A stretch of DNA of 64,000 nucleotides. It comes from Evernia prunastri. Lineage: Eukaryota > Ascomycota > Lecanoromycetes > Lecanorales > Parmeliaceae. The position numbers and the translations under genes are program-made. The notes under the pieces are model-generated. The model was not told where the DNA came from. It made no database searches and saw only the letters and a list, made by a program, of their open reading frames with translations. The DNA is taken from assembly GCA_003184365.1 (NCBI GenBank), contig NKYR01000001.1, forward strand, positions 372,001-436,000, given 5' to 3'. Shown here piece by piece: positions 36,827 through 47,865 of this stretch; position 1 is the first letter of the stretch; every line of letters begins with the position of its first letter.

Positions 36827-39800
36827 TTACCTCTTCTTCTCTTCCTCGTCCCTTCCAAAGATATCGTCCACACCTACCTGCTCCCACCTCCCGCTACCAC
36901 CCTCCACCTCATCCCTCACCTTCCAGTAACGCCCATTGGTTACCCAATAGTCCTCCCCGGTGACCTCACACTTCCCTTTGCTGAACCACCTCGGCACGAA
37001 TTCCTCTCCCCTAGCCTCTCTCTCCCTCCTCTTGGCCCTCTGTTTCTCTTCCACCCGATTCTTCTCTGTAGCAGCGACATCGTACTCGCCGTCTTCCATA
37101 GCGCGCTGGTCGGGACGAAGGCGGGTGTCGGTAGGTGGCAGGTAAGGGCGGAGGTTGGAAGGGAGGTTTTGGAAGGTTACGACGAACGGTGTAAGATTGA
37201 ACGGGATGTTAGGGGGACGCGGATGGGCTTCCCAGACCAAAAAGGCTTGGTTGGAGTCCGGTTCTTGGGACTTCCCAGGTTTAAGTTCTGAATCTTCGAA
37301 GCCTGGGGTCAAGCGGGCGTAGATCTTGTCATTCCAGCGACCGCCGATGCTCCATTTCGTCTTGCCATCCTTGCCTGTCACTTTGCCGTTGACCTGATAG
37401 GCCGATGATGCTTTCCAACCACGAGGCTTGAAATCGAGTGTACAGACTTCGCCCGTGGTCCAATTCTTGATTTCCATGGGGCCGTAATTGTCTACTGTGG
37501 GGGAGCCAGTGATGATGCCGATTACAGAGGAGGTGACTTTCTTCCAGGTGTAAAGCTCTTCACCGCCAGTCGTAGGGCGGAGTTTGAGGAACCAGGTACC
37601 GAGAGGGTTGATGTCAAAGGACTTGCCGTAGAATTTGGACTTGACTGCTGATTCACCAAAGTAGTCCCACTTCGGCGCTTCGGCCCACGCTGCGCCAATG
37701 GGCGGATGATGGCTGACTTGTTCGATGAAGAAGCGGTAGCCCTTGTCCGGTCTTACATATTCATAAGTCTCCCCGAGCAATGGATTAAAAGGTTTGGCAA
37801 CACGGCCAATGGTTGATGCATATTCACTGGCGGCGAATGCTGCAACGTAAACCATGCGCTCGGTCGAGTCGGCTCGATCAGCTGCCGTGTCCAAGAGATC
37901 GGTGTATTCCTGAGAATCCACAAATGTTAGCGAACCCGTCTTCAAGAAAATGACCAAGTTCGAAAAAAATGCATACAAGGGGTGGGACCCCAATTTTGGC
38001 TCTCGAAGCATAGCATTTCGGCCCATATCGTGCCATATCATGTGGGATTCCCAGCGTGAAAGAAAGTGAAGGGACAGACCATATCTTCCGTCACCCGTTG
38101 TAATAAAGAAGTTGGCTCGTTGAAGGACACCGGTAACGTCATTTTAGTCATATCTTTTCCAATCATGGATTTGAGGATGCCCTATGTTCATGTCAGTAAG
38201 TCTTTCAAGGGAAGTCTCACAGCCACTTACCCAGAGAGAGATCTTCGGTCTGTTATCAGCTTCCATCTTGAATCGCTTGCGGATGGGATCTTCGTGTCCT
38301 TTGAAGGAGGCCTTGATATCGGCAAATTTCTTTTGACGAAGGTCTCCCTCTTCGGAAGGCTTCTGATATGTCGTATCGACCTCAGGGAGAGGCGGCGGAC
38401 TCGACGGCATCACATCTACGACTTCCACCTCTCCCGCATCTACAGCGTCGAAAAATTCTTCGTCTTCATCGGAATCTGAATCGGAGAGGTTCGTGAGATC
38501 TGCAATTGTAGACTTCCTCCTCCCTTGGTCTCTAAAGCCAATCGATTTGGTACGCGGACGGACAGGGCCTTGCTGGTCGAGTGGAAGCTTCTCAAGGATT
38601 ACTGAAATCTGACCTTCATCTTGGGACATGCCTCTGCTTGGCGCCACAGATTCTGAAGTCCCTTCCAAAGCCTCTTTTAGAGCTCGTTTCGTGCGTTTTC
38701 GTTTCTCTTCCGACTCGCCAATGCGGCCCTCGAGTTCTTCCTGCTCCTTTGCAACCTGGGACTGTGGAAATTTACAAGGTCAGCTTTCAACTTCATATAG
38801 AATACTCTTGCCTCAGGGAATTTAAGGGACCATGAGGAGGTAAGCCCCTCAATCCTGCCCCTGTCTGCTTTGCGACCCCAGCTGACTCTAACACGAGGTA
38901 TCGGCTTTGATGTGTTTACGTACCATACTATCTTCCCATAGCCTTCGCACGTCTGCCTCCCGATCTAACCTGTATTGCCAGTACGCATCCCTGTCGCGAG
39001 AGATCTTAAGCAGATCACCAACCAGACCTTGGAGACTAGCGACCGCAGATTCGTAGGTGGATAGAGCCTGTTTGACTGTTGGATCGGTTATAGAAACGGC
39101 TTGATCTTTCGAGCCCTCCGCTTGCAGCGCCGCCGAAACTTGTGCAAGAAGCCTTAGCTGTAGACTGGCTGAGTGGGCAGTAATGTTGAAAGCGTCCTTG
39201 TTAAGAGGTTGGATCTCGTGGTCACTTGCATCATCTCCATACTCTTCCTCATCATCCAGGTCACCCGCGATTGTGGTTGTTGGTGCACCCCGCACCGAGC
39301 GGGCCAAGTCCCTGTCAGCAGCACCCGGTTCGTACGCGTCGTAGACGGAGCCCTCATCATCCCCAAATGTGGACTCTTGGAATGACAGCCGTGATGAAGA
39401 GGTTGTAAGAGGAACACCCACTGCGGTGGCAGGTGCAAGGCCTTTACCGCTAAGCCTAGATGCGTCTGTTGATCCGAGCTCCTTTGATTCATCTGCGAAT
39501 TGTGGCAGTTGCCCTACTTTAGCTTGGCGTAGTATCTCTTCCTTTCGTTGTTTCTGCCTCTCAGTCTCTTTGGCTTCGTCTTTGGTCCATTGAATCGCAT
39601 TGTTCAGAGCCCAAAACCACCTCTTGGCTTCCACAACATGATTCGCTTTGAGATGATACTTGACAGATGATTTCCCTTGTATCTCAAAATTGGTCTTGTC
39701 TTTGGGATCCATATAGAGCTTGGCGATGCGCATGTTGATGGCTCCACGACAGGCTGAGCCAGCGTCATCCTGATGCTTATAGTAGCTTAGAACGCCATCC

Positions 39801-41115
39801 TCCAGGACAAACCATCTTAACTTGTATCCACTTGTGTAATTCGTCCACTTCTTCAAGTAGCCTTTCATCTCTCGAGCGTCCTTTCCGCCAGGCGCGTTAT
39901 CTGAGGTCTGAGCCAAACCGCTGCCTAGAATCGCCTTCTCTTGGATGCCTCTTTGAGCTGCAGCAGCAGCAGGTGACTTCTTCAAAATACCTCGTGTCCT
40001 GTCATCTTTGGTAACGTCTTGGGGGAGCTTGCCCCTGCGGTCTCGACGAAAAGGGTCGGCCCCATGCATTAACAGCAGCTGTATCAGCGTGGTATCCCTC
40101 TTGCGCGCGGCTTCATGTAGTAATGTGCCTCCACTCTCAATGGTACTGGGATCTGTTGCGAGTTCTCCACCGTTGACATCAAGGATACTCTCAACCCGTG
40201 AATCCTGAAGAATACTCTGGAGCTGATCATAATTTTGCTTACTAACAAGCTTCTGAATGTCTTTTACAGTGGTATCGACGAACAATGAGCGAGAGAGCTG
40301 CAACTGTTGAAAGATGTCTGGAGTCTTAGCGAGGTCCAAGGCAGAGCGACTTTGGTAGTTTAGGAGCGAATCATTGACATCTGGTTGATCGAGTAACAGG
40401 CGTACAGTGGTAGGCCTTCCGAGCATAGAGGCGAGATGAAGAGGTGTATTCCCATCACGATCCCGGGCATTAATATCTATGCTAGCTCCTGGTGTAGTCT
40501 TGGCGACTGACAATATCTGCTCAACCACAGAGGGATCGGCACACTGAATGGCTAAGTGTAAGATTGTTGTACCCTCCAAGGTCCCTGTTCCAGCTACTCC
40601 AGCCTTGTCCGCATCCTCGCTGATGGTGGGCATAGTCGATGTTTCGGTGACAGCTCTGGCAATCGCTGCACTGTCTCCACTTCGCAGGACTTCAAACAAT
40701 TTGAACATGCGAACAGATTGCTGGATGGTAGGGCCCGTGTTTTGTTGTTTAGCGGCAGCATCTCGAGTCAAAGCAGCCGTGCTTGGACTTGAGGTTTCCA
40801 TGCCAGCAATACCGGTCGACGTCTTCGCTTTGTGACGAGTTGAGCGCAGGCCTCCAAAGGAGTGGTGGCCGGACGGGGCGCCGGTTGTAGGCGAGGGCGG
40901 TTCGGAGCCGGCATCGGAAGCAGCAATGGTAGACTCGCCGTCGGTATCGGTACTCTTAGATTTGTCTCGGTGAAGTAGCGACTTGGCCAAAGCAGATTTG
41001 GAACGCTTATGGCTAAGTGGAGGTCTGGTCAGTCTAATTGGCTGCGAAAGAGTGTACTTGAATGTCATTAAGGGGGAAGGACTCACCCCTCCGCACCTTT
41101 GTCTTTGTCGGACAT
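36827..41115 (-). CDS. Osh1/Osh2-type oxysterol-binding protein (ankyrin, PH, FFAT, ORD)
   Basis: Long oxysterol-binding-protein homologue that moves sterol/phosphoinositide at ER contact sites (family role). Exons 41115-41087, 41033-38924, 38761-38231, 38181-38080 and 37909-36827 give 1,284 residues. Order: ankyrin repeats (about 165-320, e.g. DRDGNTPLHLASMLGRPTTVRLLL), PH domain (about 410-510, MKGYLKKWTNYTSGYKLRWFVLEDGVLSYY), a FFAT-type motif EEFFDAVDAGE (about 813) for VAP binding, then the ORD beginning RPKISLWGILKSMIGKDM with the fingerprint EQVSHHPP at about 987-994. The 170-nt fourth intron is longer than the others. This order matches yeast Osh1/Swh1 and Osh2. Confidence 0.95.
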
Positions 41116-42531
41116 TGTTGTGTGACGAGCGATGGATGTCACGAATGCCTTTTGATAGGTTGTAGGATGAATGGGGGGCCGTTGTCGTTAATCAAGGCAT
41201 CGAGTTGAAAAGGGGGGGAATATGAAGAAGAATAAACGTCCCAATCAATTAAATATTACTTTATCATTACTTTAAGATAGGTAAGATTACTTAAGGTAGG
41301 TTAGGTAGGTAGCTGGAAGCTCGAGAGCTCCACGCCAGCCTTGCCGGCCGAGGAGGCAGGAGGGGTTCAAAGTCCAAGACTGAAACGGTAAGGTTACGGA
41401 GCGGAGGCGGGATGGCGTCATTTCACAAAGCACCAAGGACTGACTACCTAAGGTACCGTAATAATGACGTTGATTAGGTAAGGTGGGTAAGTGCATATCA
41501 TCCTAGCGTCTATTAGCGTCTCGTTTATTAATCATTGTGTACGGTAACTTATTTTATACCGTGTATCTCAAAGAGAAGATTGAAGAGCGGGCCTCAATAT
41601 CAAGTTGTGTACAATGTAGAGTAGGGTCTATGTAGCACGTGACCATATTATGAACGCAGTATTTCGGAAGAACCCCTCATAATTATGTTGTACGGTAGTT
41701 TTGACCCGTGAGTACAGAGTTAAGACATGCTCATACCAGGCAATGTTGAAGTCAAAGGCGTGATGCCCAAGCTGACCCATCTCATCCCCTCAGCATCTCA
41801 TTATACAGGCCGCTAGTTTTGTCGAGCAAGTGCGACATGAGCTTGAGGCAGAGGGTCTAGAAATCTGCGGAGAATCCAGCACGCCAAAGATACCCACGTC
41901 GATCCCGTCGAGGCCAACCATAAACTTCCCACACAGGACACCGCGAGCAGAGATAACATCCACAGATAGAAGAATAGCAAGATTCCCATCGAAACATGAT
42001 CTGGATTTAATGATAAGGGCTGCCTCGAGTGGGCTGGGAGCCACAAGTGTAACGAACTGTTCGGTGAGATTCGGAGCAGTTGTGCCTAAAGCTGTTGGGA
42101 AATGTATCTGTGAGGCAGAAACTATGAAGTACTGCTGGTGAAATGAGGATGTTGGGACGAACGGTAACATCTAGCTGGCTACGGTGTGAATCCTGCACAG
42201 CATAGACGTCTGAATATGATCGGGCTTTTGTTGTCGCTTCTACCGCCTTTGATTAGCAATATTTTCTAAGTGAGTGCTGATTGTAGTCACGTACTTTAAG
42301 AGCAGCCGCAAAACTGCGAATGGTCTGACGCGGAGCGCAACACGAGGAGCGACGTACTCCACTCTGCGAGCTCCCCAAGAACCCAACACCCATTCTGCAC
42401 TGAGAAATGAGACGTGGCCGAGCGTAATCTCACTCGTCCTAGCCACTGTCAGTAGATCTGCAGTGCAAAATCCGTTGATCTCAAGTGGAAATGACGTACA
42501 AGGAGCAGGCTGCCGTCCATTTTATGCGACT
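41116..42531. other. Intergenic, 1.4 kb
   Basis: The first 400 bp are the Osh-gene promoter side; they carry several TAGGT/TTAGG-type words (41280-41315 and 41440-41490) and an AT-rich patch at 41230-41275. Between 41790 and 42450 there are modest open frames on both strands, including minus-strand frames at 41790-42170 and 42240-42446, but no domain is recognised and no joined model is convincing. Confidence 0.45.
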
Positions 42532-43581
42532 CTAGCGGATAATGTCACTCAAGTCCAAGCCCTGCACAGCATCACGCAACTTCTTCGCCTCAGCTGCGAG
42601 ACGTGGACCCACAGCGCAAGGCCTATGGTCTCCAAATTTGAAGATCAGACCTCCGCTCACTTCCAGAATGCCTGCGGAAGCCTCAATCATGCTGTTGACG
42701 GTTTTACAACAGGCGCCCGTGGCTTGTCGAGGGTCTTGAAGTTCTGGAAGCTGCTGACACAGGCAACCAAGGTTGATAGCATCGCATTTTGCTACGTTCA
42801 CTCCACCGACCTGGCAGACACGTGCCGTATTACGGGCTCGCAACTTGCACTGTTCCTGCCAAAAAAGGTCTAAAATCACGAACATCGTTTCTGCTCTAGA
42901 TTTTGTGATTAGGTCTGTCCTTACTTAGTTCCCGGAACTTCAATTCTTCGGAGTTCACTCACCTAAGATGATCGAAGATATGCCTTCGCTGAGATCAAAA
43001 CCAGTAGTGGTGATGAGCGTGCCTTGCTCGGAGATTGCTGAATTGATGACAAGATGCCGTGTGACCTCTTTGAATAGTCCATCGAATCGGAAGACTACTG
43101 ACATGAAGAGCCATTCCTCGTATCCTGACCTCGCGTAGCTGTCCAGGTATGGAGTGGCCCAAATGTTCGGCCAAGGACCGAGGCATCTCTTCAGATCGTA
43201 CTTGTCACACATCACAGCCACCTGATGTAGCTGCTTGAATGTCATGGATTTCGTGACTTTGTCGCTTTGTAGATGAACGATTCTCGCTATAACAGTCATC
43301 GTTTGAAAGCTGTCGTCTTCGAACGAGATGCTTTGAACACCATCGCGGTCGAGGTTCCTGTCTGTGGCCTCTTTGAACTTCGAATTGGCCCCAAGCATGG
43401 CCAAAAAGACTGGAGAGCTGAGAGAGAAGGCTTTGCGGGAAACCTTGAGAATTCCACCATCGAGCTTCATGTATAGATCCCCTTCAGGGTCGATCACGAG
43501 CGTTACTGGGCCTGTACGGAAATTTTGGTGTTGGTCGGTCATATCAGAAGGACCGTCGCTGCTACGCTTTCGCTTTAGCAT
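42532..43581 (-). CDS. BTB/POZ-domain protein
   Basis: Fungal BTB protein of the short type (326 residues). Exons 43581-42963 and 42893-42532. The BTB fold starts at GPVTLVIDPEGDLYMKL, with LKVSRKAFSLSSPVFLAMLG and FKEATDR; then QTMTVIARIVHLQSDKV and FKQLHQVAVMCDKYDLKRCLGPW. The second exon continues with ECDA-like AKCDAINLGCLCQQLPELQ, which matches the usual C-terminal part of this family. The acceptor at 42894-42895 (TCTAGAG) is chosen because it alone keeps the frame open. Such proteins are numerous in filamentous fungi and mostly of unknown role; no Cullin-3 partner can be inferred. The adjacent 514-bp inverted-repeat element begins 105 bp upstream of its start. Confidence 0.82.
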
Positions 43582-43685
43582 GCTAGACTTCGGGACGTTG
43601 GAAGTATCTTTGGTGAATAAGCAGAGCGATAGATCGAAGATTCCCAGATAATAGAGTGGTTGTTAAATTCGCGTGCAGCTGATGT

Positions 43686-44199
43686 TACCCCTATATGCAA
43701 AAGTCTTGAGAAACTAAAATCTTGCCGCAGGCACCCCCCATCGAAAACCAAAAGATAAACCTTCCCGGATAGTTAACTTCACAACCACGACCTTTGAAAA
43801 TCTATAGACTCGATGTATTGTACCTACTATATCAATCAATTAGTTATCAAATATTTAGAAAATTCTGATCTAGAGATCTCGAGTAGACTTATAAAGAGTG
43901 AAAATACAATCTACATGATAAAGTACCTCGGCTATTCAAAATATGCCAAGACACTTTTTGAACCGTCAAAAGAATTTCGCAAATTTTATCACTATTCTAT
44001 TTCACGTCACAAAAAATCTTCTAGAAAAATGATATATCTATATATGCTATATCTGCTAGATTTTGTGAGAATCTTAGAATATAAAAAAGTGTGATTGTGA
44101 AGTTATATCAAAGAATCGAATTTTGGGTTTTTGATTTGGTGGGGTGCTAGAATCGCGTTTTTTTTTTTTAGTTTCTCAAGACTTTTGCATATAGGGGTA
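43686..44199. mobile_element. MITE-like element with perfect 34-bp terminal inverted repeats
   Basis: The sequence at 43686-43719 (TACCCCTATATGCAAAAG... to ...CTAAAA) is the exact reverse complement of 44166-44199. The outermost TA on each side can be read as a TA target duplication, leaving 32-bp repeats that begin CCCC; this fits Tc1/mariner-type insertion. The inner arms are also partly complementary: GCACCCC.. and TAACTTCACAA.CAC occur in inverted order on both sides. The centre (about 43810-44100) is very AT-rich and has no transposase. It sits between the BTB gene start and Atp12, a non-coding gap. Confidence 0.85.
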
Positions 44200-44445
44200 G
44201 TAGTATTTTTAGTACATATGTACTCGTGTTTATCCCGGATCCAGTTCCCCAGCGGATGCAAAGCCCAAGATCCGATAAACTTGAATCTTCTCACAGTAAT
44301 CGAAAGCAATAAATCGTTGAACTCGCTTGAGATACTTTTTTATCAGATCGTCAAATCACTTTCGCGGTTAGAATGGACCACAAAATAATCCATCTCGCAG
44401 GAAGCGGCACAGGATACTGATCAATACAACAGAGTAAGGTCAATT

Positions 44446-45686
44446 ATGAAGCGCCTTGCACGTCTGGCATCTTCGCCTTTGTCCTATACATCATACACAA
44501 CTGTGCCAATCCCCTGTTCTCCAGCGCTGCTCCAATGTCTCCACACCACCTCCGCTCAAGCCGCCACTCCTCTGCCTATCACCGCCACTGGTCCTCCCCC
44601 AGCAGCCCCACAACCTGCAGCATCCCAGTATGGCGAAAGAGTTGATCGGCGGCGGCGGCAAGCTGAGCTACTCAAGCGCGGACAAGACATGCGAGCAAGC
44701 CAGATGAAACCTGGGACCGCTATAAAAAAGCGCTTTTGGAAAGATGTGAGTGTGGAGACGGACGATGGTATGACTCAATCTCGGTGCGGCCAATTGCACT
44801 TGTGCTTCGTCTATCATCTCTATAGACAGTACTTTACTGAGATGCCTGGTTCTCCCCAGAACAAAACTACGTGGTCAACCTCGACACCCGCACTCTTCGT
44901 AATCCTACAACCAAAACGCCCCTCACCATTCCTCATTCCAAGCCAAATCTCGCAACAGCGCTGGCTCTAGAATGGGATCTTCTTGTCTCCGCCCAGCAAG
45001 CTACCCGCTCCCATCTCATCCCACTGACCTCAATCAGCGCCCGCGCCCACGTCCTCGGCCTCGAAGATATAGAGAACCGGCATGACTTGTCCCCTGGGTC
45101 GGGAGTACGCTACGACATCATTAATACGCTGCTACGATATCTCGATACCGATACTCTACTTTGTTGGGCGCCTGCATCTACACCAACAAATCCGTCGGAT
45201 GAGGATGTCCGAGGGGAGTCATTGAGAGATCTTCAAGTCCGGACTGCGAAGCCGATATTATCATATCTTACACAAAACGTATGGCCAGGTGTTGAACTAA
45301 CACCTACACTTGACGACGGATCTATATTACCGACCTCACAGCCTGCAGCCACGCGCGCGGTCATAAAAGGGTGGATGGCCGGTTTGCCAGCTTGGGAGCT
45401 TGTGGGGCTGGAAAGAGCGGCATTAGCTGGCAAGAGTCTGTGCGTTGCAGCTCGATTGGTCTGCGAATGGAGCGAATACTTGAAGCTGGGAGACATGCAA
45501 AGAGAGGCAGAAGGAAGATTCGGCATCGAAGAGGCGGCCAAGGCGTGTAGTCAAGAGGTCATCTGGCAGACCGGGCGGTGGGGAGAGGTGGAGGATAGTC
45601 ATGATGTGGAAAAGGAGGATTTGAGGAGGCAGTTTGGGAGCGTGATACTAGTTGTGAGCGGGACAGGAAACTCGACCCAATCATAG
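44446..45686 (+). CDS. ATP12: Atp12-type F1-ATPase assembly chaperone
   Basis: Mitochondrial chaperone that binds the F1 alpha subunit during ATP synthase assembly. Exons 44446-44767 and 44860-45686 give 382 residues. The N-terminus is a Ser/Arg-rich import sequence (MKRLARLASSPLSYTSY). Family features: RFWKDVSVE, then across the intron YVVNLDTRTLRNPTTKTPLTIP, ALALEWDLL, then RYDIINTLLRYLDTDTLLCWAP and the C-terminal AWELVGLERAALAGKSLCVAARLV. The 92-nt intron joins ETDD|EQNYVVNLD. It begins about 250 bp beyond the inverted-repeat element. Confidence 0.93.
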
Positions 45687-46120
45687 AGGATACTGGCAGC
45701 GTCCGAAGCACTGCGTGAGCTTTGTAACCAAAAGCCTGGGGGTAAACCCTGTGTTTGTGGGCAACGAACCGGAGTTGCTAAGGTATAACAGCTCCCTTTG
45801 CGAAAAGTGAGGTTGCAAATCCAAAACGGTGGCCTTCTGCTGATAGTCCAATTCTGTCTGGTCAAGTGGTTTTAGCCTCGAATATACGAGGTGGCAGGTC
45901 TTTCACGTAGCCATCTTTTCGACGGCTTCCCAACGTTCGGCCAACTATTTTTTATCTTGGCTTGGTTTGACCGTTCACCAGATGCAGCACGCAGCCCCTT
46001 CATGCATTACCGCTACGCATGGGAGAGCGGCCTTCACGCAGTCAAGATCAGAGCCATGTTCTTGCAATTGCATACGCTAAAAAGTTGATTTATACATTCA
46101 TGGCAGCCATTTGAAATCTT
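45687..46120. other. Convergent intergenic
   Basis: About 430 bp between the stops of Atp12 and the next minus-strand gene. No feature is recognised. Confidence 0.4.
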
Positions 46121-46976
46121 TTACAAATCCTTGGTTGGCGCGTTGCCCTCAGCAGCGCCACTGCCATACTGCCTAACGTGCTCCTTACCCGCACCCTTGT
46201 CGGCCTCGAACTCTTTCACCTCAGGGCTGTCCATGTGCTTCATAACCTGATCAGCCTGCCACTTCTTGAAGCTGAAGCCTAGACCCTCGTGCGAGTAGTC
46301 CTTGTCATTCGCCTGATCCTTGTGGTATTTGACCTGGATAAAATCGCTATCGATGGTGGAAGGGTCGAGAGATAGGGAGACGAGGGCATTGATGGTGGCG
46401 GTTTTGGGGATGATTTTGAAAGTCCATGACTGTTCCCGCGAGTCAGCATGTCTATGAGGAAGAGCTCGGTGAGAGTGGGACACCGACCTGCTCATTTCTG
46501 AACTGAATCAACCCAGGCTCATCCTTCACGATCTGGTACCTCTCGTTCTTGCTCTCCTTGAACAGCTTCGGCAGAGCAAACCACTGTCCCGCCATCTTGT
46601 ACCGATCATTGGCGTACACGAATTGATCGTCGTACACGCAATCGGGCGTATACCGCCTGACCTTCTGGACGGTGGGCTTGCAGCTGTAGAGATCGAGAAT
46701 GTCGTCGACGAGAGCCTGGCGCGCTTTGGACAGGGGAAGGGACTTGGAGGGGTCTGGAGTGTAGTCTTCGGAGGGGTGAGTCTGACGTGGCTCGTAGTTC
46801 TCGCCGGGGGCGGAAGCGGGGAGGGAGGCGGATTCCATCTTGCTGTTTGCAGACATTGTGGAGGTGGTGGTGAAGGGTCGCAAATTTGGGCGGGCTTGTT
46901 GGAGACACTGGGTGAAGACTTTTGAAGTTGTTGGCAAGAAGGTACGTTGATGGATGCGGATGGAGGAGGAAAGCAT
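46121..46976 (-). CDS. Conserved mitochondrial-type protein, possibly NTF2-like
   Basis: Exons 46976-46488 and 46429-46121 give 265 residues. Residues 1-40 look like a mitochondrial import sequence (SSSIRIHQRTFLPTTSKVFTQ with Arg/Ser and no acids). The core reads ALVDDILDLYSCKPTVQKVRRYTPDCVYDDQFVYANDRYKMAGQWFALPKLF, then RNEQ|SWTFKIIPKTATINALVSLSLD across the 58-nt intron. Short helix, then D-x-x-YDD-x-x followed by beta strands suggests an NTF2/SnoaL-like fold, which is inference. It ends GEGNAPTKDL-like with a Lys/Gly-rich tail. No catalytic function is claimed. Confidence 0.75.
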
Positions 46977-47865
46977 GAATTGGGATGATTGAAGAGAAAA
47001 GTATGTATGTGAATAAGTTCAGACGCAACTTATTTTATATCTATTGGAAGGAAGTGCATGATCATGATCGCGAGTACGAGACTTGAGGCTTTGCCAAAGT
47101 GATGACGAAAGGCAGAATTCAATGACTGACGTAGGTAGGGCATCGAAATTCATGACGGATGCCATGGCGGACTCCCATGAGTGCCAATTATTGATATGCA
47201 CATCTTCCAAAGACAGAAGATAAAAAGAAATGTCTAGCCTTTTGCTTCGTACTCGTGCTTTTTTGTTAACTGCTAGAGTGTTGATCCATTTTCCTTAGAG
47301 TTGGTCGTGTAGAGTACGAGTACGAGTTATATCTGTTACTCGTAGGGCCCAAAGGTATCTCGGGCCTGGGCTTTCGTACATATATCGAGCTGCACAAGGG
47401 CTCCAGATCCGGGCAGAAAGAAACAGATTCGAGACGGCATTGTCTGTCCAAGATTGTAGAAAATCGGAATCTTGAACGGTTGTACTCGTTCTCTAGTTGT
47501 GTGGAAAGTGGTAACTAGCAGAAAGAAAGGCTCATGAAATCTCCTAGAGCCTCGATGACTATAGGACCCCGAGCTTTGACCGAGGGACCCCAGCGCAAAC
47601 ATTAACGAATATATTATACATTAGTACTCGACCAATCATAAAGCCCTTATAGCTCAGGGGTAGAGCATTGCACTTGTACAATTCTATGCAAAGGCCGATA
47701 GTTCAAATCTGTAAATTTCTCCGCTGCTTTTCACACCACCTTTCCGTGGCTAACGTATCTGAAGGTCTGGGGGCATATCGATATCGTTTTTTTTTTTTCT
47801 CTTTTTTTAATTGTGATCCATATGCTTTGGAGTTCGAGGAGTGAAAGCTTATTTTCTCATGTAAA
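46977..47865. other. Intergenic containing a tRNA-like unit
   Basis: About 890 bp between the divergent 5' end of the mitochondrial-type gene and the ferroportin 3' end. The tRNA-like sequence at 47643 and the T-runs at 47787-47808 are the notable content. No protein gene is supported. Confidence 0.5.
47643..47721 (+). tRNA. tRNA-Thr(UGU)-like sequence with 7-nt intron, degenerate 3' end
   Basis: The A-box/D-arm is intact (TAGCTCAGGGGTAGAGC at 47650-47666). The anticodon stem TTGCA (47668-47672) pairs perfectly with TGCAA (47687-47691). The loop reads CTTGTA, then seven extra bases CAATTCT at the canonical intron place, then A, giving anticodon TGT. The T-arm is weak (AGTTCAAATCT; four of five pairs), and the 3' acceptor strand does not pair with GCCCTTA. 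It is therefore probably a pseudogene or the head of a tRNA-derived RNA. T-runs that could end Pol III transcription occur about 70 bp downstream. Confidence 0.45.

Noticed and set aside
41280..41490. Cluster of TAGGT/TTAGG words
   Set aside because: Irregular spacing and low copy number; not telomeric, and similar words are common near fungal promoters.
42274..42873. 199-codon plus-strand frame
   Set aside because: It overlaps the second exon of the BTB gene on the other strand, starts from a non-ATG codon and shows no domain; it is a shadow.
43813..44094. 93-codon open frame inside the inverted-repeat element
   Set aside because: Composition is driven by AT-richness (Tyr, Lys, Ile, Leu) and it matches no transposase; the element is better read as non-coding.
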